Shown piece after piece: positions 6,884 through 10,512 of a stretch of 10,512 bases of DNA. Location of the stretch: positions 1-10,512 of the forward strand of contig JAQICW010000231.1 of assembly GCA_027858355.1 (NCBI GenBank). Direction: 5' to 3'. The stretch is from Desulfobacula sp. (GTDB lineage: Bacteria; Desulfobacterota; Desulfobacteria; Desulfobacterales; Desulfobacteraceae). The notes below the pieces were generated by a model that worked only from the letters and a program-made list of their open reading frames with translations, did no database searches and was not told the DNA's origin. Position numbers and translations under genes: made by a program. Every line of letters starts with the position of its first letter. Position 1 is the stretch's first letter.

Positions 6884-6895
6884 TGTAAATTTACA
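6884..6895. promoter_or_regulatory. 12-bp palindrome upstream of the operon
   Basis: TGTAAATTTACA is a perfect palindrome, 18 nt upstream of the ribosome-binding site of the first operon gene. Its size and position suit an operator for a dimeric repressor, such as the HTH protein in the operon. No confident -35/-10 pair was found next to it. Confidence 0.35.
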
Positions 6896-6927
6896 TTTAA
6901 TACAGGAGGGATACTTTTTCAAACGAA

Positions 6928-6981
6928 GGCGGGGTATTTTATTAAAATAAAAGGGCGGGGTCTGCAGGGTAATGGCGGGGT
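6928..6981. repeat. Three direct copies of GGCGGGGT
   Basis: GGCGGGGT occurs at 6928-6935, 6954-6961 and 6974-6981, just upstream of the operon in an otherwise AT-rich stretch. The spacings of 26 and 20 bp are about two helical turns or slightly more. They could be protein-binding sites such as transposase-binding repeats at one element end or regulator sites. No matching cluster was seen on the far side of the operon. Confidence 0.45.
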
Positions 6982-7211
6982 AGCGGCGTAGCTGCTGTTA
7001 CAGTATTATGCAAACAGATGTGAGGACGGGTTACACTATTCACTAGCGCATAAACGATTTGGAAAAAACACAAAAAATAGAAGGAAAGCCTGACCTCGTC
7101 ACTGACCCCAGGCAAAACCTTAAAACCCACTTTTTGACCCCAAAAAGCAGGTTCTAAGAGCTAAAAACGCCCCAAATTAGAACGATTCTCCCATAAAAAC
7201 AAATACTTATC

Positions 7212-7224
7212 GGGGTCAGACCCC
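7212..7224. repeat. GGGGTC-A-GACCCC palindrome, left of TacAT
   Basis: A 6-bp-arm inverted repeat with a single A at the centre, the same core as the longer palindrome at 8298-8320 on the other side of the toxin-antitoxin pair. It is followed at once by three short direct repeats of CCCCGCATT. Confidence 0.65.
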
Positions 7225-7269
7225 CGCATTCCCCGCATTCCCGCATTGGACAGCCTTAAATCTTAACCC

Positions 7270-7298
7270 TTGCCAAAGGCACCATTATGAAGTACATT
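7270..7298 (+). promoter_or_regulatory. Candidate TacAT promoter with overlapping small inverted repeat
   Basis: TTGCCA (7270-7275) and TACATT (7293-7298) are separated by 17 bp and resemble sigma70 -35 and -10 elements (5/6 and 4/6 matches). TGCC-aaa-GGCA (7271-7281) overlaps the -35 box and could be the operator through which the ribbon-helix-helix antitoxin represses its own operon, as known for TacA-type proteins. The ATG of the antitoxin lies 39 nt after the -10. Confidence 0.4.
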
Positions 7299-7337
7299 CA
7301 TTCAGCGTGTTGATAAAAACCTCAGGGAAACCTAACC

Positions 7338-7625
7338 ATGGATACAGCAACTGAAAATAAAAATGAACGGATCAATCTCCGTGTGAAAAGCAGCGCAAAG
7401 CACCTTATAGACCTTGCGGCAGGTTTTGAGGGCAAGACCACCAGTCATTTTATACTGACCAGCGCCTTGAAGCGTGCAGAGCAAACTATACAGGAACATC
7501 AGATGATGACATTGAATGCAGAAAATTCAAGAACCTTCTTCGATGCCCTGGCCAGTCCAGTTCGTTTTAATCAAAAACTGACAGCAGCCTTTGAAGAGCA
7601 TGATAAGCGCGTCATCAGTAAATGA
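7338..7625 (+). CDS. DUF1778/TacA-type antitoxin
   Basis: A 95-aa antitoxin of the DUF1778 family that neutralises a GNAT acetyltransferase toxin and represses the shared operon. Residues about 9-45 (ERINLRVKSSAKHLIDLAA, then TTSHFILTSAL) form the ribbon-helix-helix DNA-binding fold. The remainder (TFFDALASPVRFNQKLTAAF at about 66-85) is the typical toxin-wrapping C-terminal helix region. The length is normal for the family. AGGGAA at 7324-7329 lies 8 nt before the ATG. Its stop overlaps the toxin start as ATGA, the usual coupling that keeps antitoxin in excess. The pair appears intact. Confidence 0.93.
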   Translation: MDTATENKNERINLRVKSSAKHLIDLAAGFEGKTTSHFILTSALKRAEQTIQEHQMMTLNAENSRTFFDALASPVRFNQKLTAAFEEHDKRVISK

Positions 7626-8125
7626 CGAATTACCAAAATCTGGTTATAGAGCCGCTGAACGCCGCTCATGATAGAGCAGGTTTCCATTGTAATGTAGAAG
7701 CGCTGGATCATTATCTCCATAAGCAGGCAGGGCAGGATATCAGGCGCCGCATCAGTCGTGTTTTTATTGCATCACTGCCGGACAGGCCCAAAGTAGTGGT
7801 GGGGTATTACAGCCTGAGTACATTATCCATTGAATTGAGCCAATTGCCGGAAAACTTGGCCCGAAAGTTGCCAAAGCATCCGATTCCTGCTGCTTTGATT
7901 GGAAGATTGGCCGTCAGCAAAAATGCCCGTGGATACGGAGTCGGCAAAATGCTGCTGGTAGATGCCATTAAGCGAACTCTGTCCGTCAGTGACCAGATCG
8001 CAATCTATGCCATGGTTGTAGATGCCATTAGCGACAACGCCAGAGATTTTTATGAGCAGTTCGGGTTTACCCACTTGGGTGATAACAGCCATAGACTGTT
8101 TCTGCCTTTAAAATCTTTTAAATAG
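7622..8125 (+). CDS. GNAT-family toxin, TacT-like
   Basis: A 167-aa N-acetyltransferase toxin. TacT/AtaT-type enzymes acetylate the amino group of aminoacyl-tRNAs and stop translation. Visible signatures are the N-terminal core VIEPLNAAHDRAGFHCNVEALDHYL (8-32), the acetyl-CoA-binding motif R103-G-Y-G-V-G108 preceded by IGRLAVSK, and Y144 in DFYEQFGF, the family's catalytic Tyr position. The length matches the family. It overlaps the antitoxin stop by 4 nt. The TGACCCC repeat array begins directly after its stop, so no classical terminator is evident. Confidence 0.93.
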   Translation: MTNYQNLVIEPLNAAHDRAGFHCNVEALDHYLHKQAGQDIRRRISRVFIASLPDRPKVVVGYYSLSTLSIELSQLPENLARKLPKHPIPAALIGRLAVSKNARGYGVGKMLLVDAIKRTLSVSDQIAIYAMVVDAISDNARDFYEQFGFTHLGDNSHRLFLPLKSFK

Positions 8126-8127
8126 AA

Positions 8128-8159
8128 CCCAATAACCACAATAAGCGAAGCCTGACCCC
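8128..8159 (+). repeat. 32-bp repeat, copy 1
   Basis: This 32-bp block, starting CCCAATAACCACAATAAG and ending CCTGACCCC, is identical to 10286-10317. It contains GCGAAGC (8145-8151), a heptamer known to form a very stable DNA mini-hairpin. It starts 3 nt after the TacT stop codon and leads into the tandem array. Confidence 0.85.
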
Positions 8160-8279
8160 GCTCTTACTGACCCCGCTCTTATGACCCCGCTCTTACTGAC
8201 CCCGCTCTTACTGACCCCGCTCTTATTATATATAAGCGAAGCCTGACCCCGCTCTTACCCCGCTCTTACCCCGCTCTTA
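8152..8279 (+). repeat. Tandem array of CTGACCCCGCTCTTA
   Basis: Full 15-bp units lie at 8152-8166, 8167-8181, 8196-8210, 8211-8225 and 8243-8257. A 14-bp unit lacking the first C is at 8182-8195, and two 11-bp units (CCCCGCTCTTA) at 8258-8268 and 8269-8279. The array is broken at 8226-8242 by TTATATA plus a second AAGCGAAGCC, so a leader-plus-units block has itself been repeated. There are no spacers, so this is not a CRISPR array. The unit core TGACCCC is the half site of the flanking palindromes. Confidence 0.9.
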
Positions 8280-8297
8280 TTATATAAAAACAATAGC

Positions 8298-8320
8298 TTA
8301 ACGGGGTCAGACCCCGTTAA
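8298..8320. repeat. Perfect palindrome with 11-bp arms around GGGGTCAGACCCC
   Basis: TTAACGGGGTC (8298-8308), a central A, and GACCCCGTTAA (8310-8320). It lies between the tandem array and the truncated Rpn-like gene. It could form a stable hairpin in RNA or single-stranded DNA. No T-run follows on either strand, so it is not a standard terminator. Confidence 0.9.
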
Positions 8321-8324
8321 TTAA

Positions 8325-8594
8325 GACAAACTTGTCAAATCGATTACCTGTATTACAGAAAAAGGTGGAGAGATAGCCATGACAACTGCTGAAAGACTTA
8401 GACAGGAAGGACTCCAAAAAGGACGTCAGGAAGGTAGCTATAAAATGATGATTTCCCTGGTCCGCAATGCCGGGGAAAAAGGGCTATCTGAAGAAGTGAT
8501 TGCACAGATCGTCAATCTTGACGTTGCATTGGTCAGAAAAATATTGAATAACGAACCTGTTGATATCCCGTTGCACTTGCTGCCGGACAGCTAA
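8325..8594 (+). pseudogene. 5'-truncated tail of an Rpn/PD-(D/E)XK-type protein
   Basis: From 8379 an ATG opens 71 codons: MTTAERLRQEGLQKGRQEG, then SEEVIAQIVNLDVALVRKIL and LPDS. AEx-x-RQEGxxxGRQEG repeats followed by a short helical domain form the typical C-terminus of Rpn-family (recombination-promoting nuclease/putative transposase) proteins. The same frame is open upstream to 8325 (DKLVKSITCITEKGGEIA), which also fits the family, and the first in-frame stop (8322-8324) lies at the palindrome border. The nuclease domain of about 200 residues is missing. A GGTGGAG site lies 8-14 nt before ATG 8379, so a short peptide could still be made, but a functional nuclease is not possible. Confidence 0.7.
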
Positions 8595-8606
8595 CACCAG
8601 AGTTAT

Positions 8607-8642
8607 TATAGCTTATACCGTAATACTTGATACTAAAATATT
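8607..8642 (+). repeat. IS630 terminal inverted repeat, left
   Basis: Pairs with 10043-10076 read in reverse complement, with a few mismatches and small gaps. The transposase stop codon lies at its inner edge (8641-8643). Confidence 0.8.
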
Positions 8643-10072
8643 AAATAGCTTCTATGTATGATTCCACACCCTGACTGTCCAAAGCATTTCTCCCAACATA
8701 CTCCTCTTTAGCATTTGCAGAATATATTTTATCTAATTTCTCATCTTCGTCCCAATATTTTTTTTCTTGTTTAAAAACCTCTGAAATTATCTTCTTGCAA
8801 GTACTTGAGCTTACTTTAGCAAATGCATCAGGCAGTGTATTGCGAAGCCCTGCCATTGTAAAATCACAGTTATCTGCCATATGATTTTTGACCACAGCCC
8901 AACAAGTTTCAATCGGCTGAAGTTCAGGGTGATATGGAGGTGTTCGCAGTATCGACATCCCATGTTTTTCTGCAATCTTATCCAGCTTGTATTCAGGAGC
9001 TGGTGCAAAACGATCACACAGTTCAAGTAGTTCGGCCTTGAGCATGTCCTCTCTCCAAGGATAACCATTACGGGTAAGCCAATTTTGTAATTGTTCTTTT
9101 CTACTGCTTTTATTGGGCGTGCTCTCTTCGAAAACATTATGATATTTGGCATTATCAAGAATAATTATAGCTTTAGGCGGAACATTTGGTATCAACTGGG
9201 TTTCGAACCACTTAGAAAAGTTATCCCAATTCATTTGCCCATGATAATCGCCTGTCCGCTTCTTTGCTTCAAAAACCAATTGCGCCCCATCTATCCAGCC
9301 ATTAGCCGTAATTGCATGAACTATAATTAAACGGGGACCAACTCCAGAAGGCTTATTTACCCATGCTCCATCTTCTTTAAGATACCAGGTGAAACGACAT
9401 GAGTGATTTTTATTGATATATGTCTCGTCTAAATAAACTTCAGGTCGTTTTAATTTTCCATCAGGACAACGATTTGCCAATTTCAATCGAAGATATTCTC
9501 GACGTGATAGAACAACATGGTTTTGCTCCTTCAAACTGTCACGCCTGCGCCCTTCACCATAACTAAATCCCCATCGATTGAGAGCTCTCCATAGTGTCAT
9601 CTTTGGAATATCAAGGTCATATTTGGAAATTAAAAATTTACAAACTTTATTAATACTGATTTGTTGTCCGGATAAATTCTCATTCCGAATAAATTCTCTG
9701 ATTATAGGTTGCATAATAGGACATATTCGAGACGGAGGTCTTCCCGGGCGTTGTTTGATGTGTACTACAACTTTCTCATCATTTTTTTTATAATTTGCCA
9801 TTACTCTTTTTACCGTTGCGACTCCAATCCCTAGGGCTTTAGCTGTACGTCCAGCAGGATTATTGGTTGGTACCAATTTTCCAGTTTTTTTCTCATTGTC
9901 GTAATGTTCTTTAAGTCTGACAACCGTTTCGGTCATCTCAGTAGAAAGTTGTTTTCCTTGAAAAGACATAAGCTTATTTCCTCTAAAAAAGAAACTGTTT
10001 GTTGCTTTCAAGAGAAAGTTATCATATATCATAAACAATGTCAATATTGGTATCAAGATTTACGGTACAGGC
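8611..10072 (-). mobile_element. IS630-family insertion sequence
   Basis: The sequences at 8607-8642 and 10043-10076 are imperfect inverted repeats of about 35 bp; both outer ends read TATAGC going inward, and GTACCGTAA versus ATACCGTAA and CTTGATAC match inside. Flanking TA dinucleotides at 8609-8610 and 10073-10074 fit the TA target duplication of the IS630/Tc1/mariner superfamily. The single transposase gene fills the element, and both ends are intact, so it looks complete and fairly recent. It has inserted between the Rpn-like remnant and an unknown gene remnant. Confidence 0.85.
8641..9969 (-). CDS. IS630-family transposase (DDE_3) with an insertion in the core
   Basis: A 442-aa transposase that cuts and pastes DNA at TA targets. 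The N-terminal part holds an HTH (PAGRTAKALGIGVATVKRVM, about 36-57), a GRPPSR AT-hook-like motif (about 76-81) and a second winged-helix region (ISINKVCKFLISKYDLDIPKMTLWRAL). Catalytic residues are D181 (YLDETYINKNHS), D272 (IILDNAKYH) and E354 (HPELQPIETCW). Between D272 and E354 there are 81 residues instead of about 34. The extra part contains LQNWLTRNGYPW and KAELLELC, a pattern I recall from eukaryotic DDE_3-domain transposases. The start chosen is ATG 9969, with AGAGGA at 9-nt spacing; the upstream ATG at 10056 would place codons inside the terminal repeat. Confidence 0.9.
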   Translation of the reverse strand: MSFQGKQLSTEMTETVVRLKEHYDNEKKTGKLVPTNNPAGRTAKALGIGVATVKRVMANYKKNDEKVVVHIKQRPGRPPSRICPIMQPIIREFIRNENLSGQQISINKVCKFLISKYDLDIPKMTLWRALNRWGFSYGEGRRRDSLKEQNHVVLSRREYLRLKLANRCPDGKLKRPEVYLDETYINKNHSCRFTWYLKEDGAWVNKPSGVGPRLIIVHAITANGWIDGAQLVFEAKKRTGDYHGQMNWDNFSKWFETQLIPNVPPKAIIILDNAKYHNVFEESTPNKSSRKEQLQNWLTRNGYPWREDMLKAELLELCDRFAPAPEYKLDKIAEKHGMSILRTPPYHPELQPIETCWAVVKNHMADNCDFTMAGLRNTLPDAFAKVSSSTCKKIISEVFKQEKKYWDEDEKLDKIYSANAKEEYVGRNALDSQGVESYIEAI

Positions 10073-10076
10073 TATA
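10043..10076 (-). repeat. IS630 terminal inverted repeat, right
   Basis: Counterpart of 8607-8642. It lies upstream of the transposase start on the minus strand, so it may also contain the promoter. Confidence 0.8.
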
Positions 10077-10263
10077 GTCAGGCCCGACCTCATAAGGAAA
10101 AACCGCAAGAGTGCTTTCTGGGAAGATCGTTTTTATACCCTATTGAGGAAGTTCGAAAGGCGGACGAAGATATTTATTCTGCTGCTCCTTTGTCAATAAA
10201 GGAATTGCATGAATTTTTGAAGATAGAAAGCGTGGATTCTATTCTGGAACCGTTGGAAATGTG
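10077..10263 (+). pseudogene. Unrecognised gene remnant interrupted at the IS630 end
   Basis: One plus-strand frame stays open from the IS border to a TGA at 10261-10263, with protein-like composition (FLYPIEEVRKADEDIY, then PLSIKELHEFLKIESVDSIL). It has no start codon of its own; going left it runs into the IS630 terminal repeat. I do not recognise the family. It may be the 3' end of a gene disrupted by the IS, but the sequence on the left side of the IS does not give a clear matching 5' part. Confidence 0.4.
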
Positions 10264-10285
10264 AGAAAATCCCAATACTTTACCC

Positions 10286-10317
10286 CCCAATAACCACAAT
10301 AAGCGAAGCCTGACCCC
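10286..10317 (+). repeat. 32-bp repeat, copy 2
   Basis: Identical to 8128-8159, including GCGAAGC at 10303-10309. Here it continues as AGGCAA, as after the TGACCCC at 7103-7109, and it stands immediately before the truncated UPF0175 gene. Confidence 0.85.
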
Positions 10318-10512
10318 AGGCAACATTGGGTGAATTACTGTTGCTGGGTTTAGCCCAGATAAAGGTTCATGAAGCCTTGTATCTTTACAAACGAGGCTTG
10401 GTATCGTTAGGGCGTGCATCAGAAATGGCCGGTTTATCTCAACCGGAGCTGATACATCAGGCTAAAGCAAACGGCATTCAGCCTCGTTGGTCAGAAAAAA
10501 TGGTTAACGAAG
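10314..10512 (+). CDS. UPF0175-type antitoxin, N-terminus missing, open at window end
   Basis: Reading continues to the right edge without a stop. The frame gives TLGELLLLGLAQIKVHEALY, then LYKRGLVSLGRASEMAGLSQPELIHQ, then ANGIQPRWSEK. The block LYxRGxxSLGRAxExAGLS, followed by a short helix and a GI-containing strand, is the UPF0175 (COG2886) signature. Members of that family are usually DNA-binding antitoxins paired with PIN-like DUF3368 toxins. The usual N-terminal strand and start Met are absent: upstream the frame meets TGA (10311-10313) inside the 32-bp repeat. A TTG at 10326 is possible but has no ribosome-binding site. It is either truncated at the repeat or starts unusually; a partner toxin would lie beyond the window. 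Confidence 0.65.

Larger units (their letters stand above)
6982..7337. other. Non-coding region between operon and TacAT, with TGACCCC repeats
   Basis: No gene is supportable here. It holds TGACCCC at 7103-7109 and 7135-7141, a GGGGTC-A-GACCCC palindrome at 7212-7224, and CCCCGCATT repeated with small variation three times at 7222-7247. The segment CTGACCCCAGGCAA (7102-7115) recurs at 10310-10323. If the five-gene operon is a transposon, its right end should lie in 6900-7300. Confidence 0.5.

Noticed and set aside
6851..6922. 24-residue N-terminal extension of the zinc-ribbon protein from a TTG start
   Set aside because: The ATG at 6850 has a strong AGGAAGG at proper spacing, and the extension would cover the palindromic leader.
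6942..7130. 62-codon minus-strand ORF upstream of the operon
   Set aside because: Lies across repeat-rich non-coding DNA, has no recognisable motif and no good ribosome-binding site.
7823..8092. Minus-strand ORF inside the TacT gene
   Set aside because: Antisense of a clear GNAT domain.
8152..8279. CRISPR-like array
   Set aside because: Units are contiguous, without unique spacers, and no cas gene is present.
8811..9793. ORFs in other frames of the IS630 transposase
   Set aside because: Shadows of the DDE_3 gene without independent support.
10174..10419. Minus-strand ORF across the 32-bp repeat and UPF0175 start
   Set aside because: Antisense to the UPF0175 signature and across repeat DNA; no motif.

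Overview
The window is an accessory, mobile-element-dense piece of a bacterial chromosome or plasmid. The AT-rich coding style, the GGGGTCAGACCCC-type repeats, the TacAT module and the several IS families recall Desulfobacterota genomes, but no gene here fixes the taxonomy. That assignment is an impression only.

Layout. (1) 1-2112: an IS110-family element, transposase on the minus strand (399-1847). It has a long structured 5' leader (1848-2112) and a 10-bp direct repeat, CAGTGTAACG, at 321-330 and 2103-2112 that may mark its ends. The leader holds two secondary-structure modules: a stem/internal-loop/stem at 2021-2094 that looks like a bridge-RNA guide loop, and an 11-bp inverted repeat at 1849-1954 that would sequester the transposase Shine-Dalgarno. 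(2) 2310-2734: a frameshifted remnant of an ISXO2-like (IS1595-family) transposase. (3) 2829-6895, minus strand: a five-gene co-oriented operon: zinc-ribbon protein, CHC2 zinc-finger protein, HTH-like protein, Mu/TnsB/TniA-like DDE transposase, and TniB/MuB-like AAA+ ATPase. It ends in a hairpin terminator. This is the best candidate for an undescribed system: a Mu/Tn7-like transposition module with a primase-type zinc finger and a zinc-ribbon partner instead of recognisable TnsA or TniQ. A 63-codon open tail continues in the transposase frame past its TAA and runs into the ATPase start. (4) 6923-8320: a TacA/TacT (DUF1778/GNAT) toxin-antitoxin pair, bracketed on both sides by TGACCCC-containing repeats, including a tandem 15-bp array and a perfect 11-bp-arm palindrome. 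(5) 8325-8594: a 5'-truncated tail of an Rpn/PD-(D/E)XK-type protein that starts directly after that palindrome. (6) 8611-10072: a complete IS630-family element with about 35-bp imperfect terminal inverted repeats and flanking TA. Its transposase carries an unusual insertion between the second and third catalytic residues. (7) 10075-10512: a gene remnant of unknown type, a second copy of a 32-bp repeat, and a UPF0175-type antitoxin that lacks its N-terminus and runs off the window.

How it fits together. The region has taken repeated insertions (IS110, IS1595, IS630 and the five-gene module). Toxin-antitoxin-type genes and truncated genes sit directly against TGACCCC repeats, which suggests that the repeats act as recombination joints or hitchhike with these small cassettes. 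No tRNA, rRNA or CRISPR array was seen.
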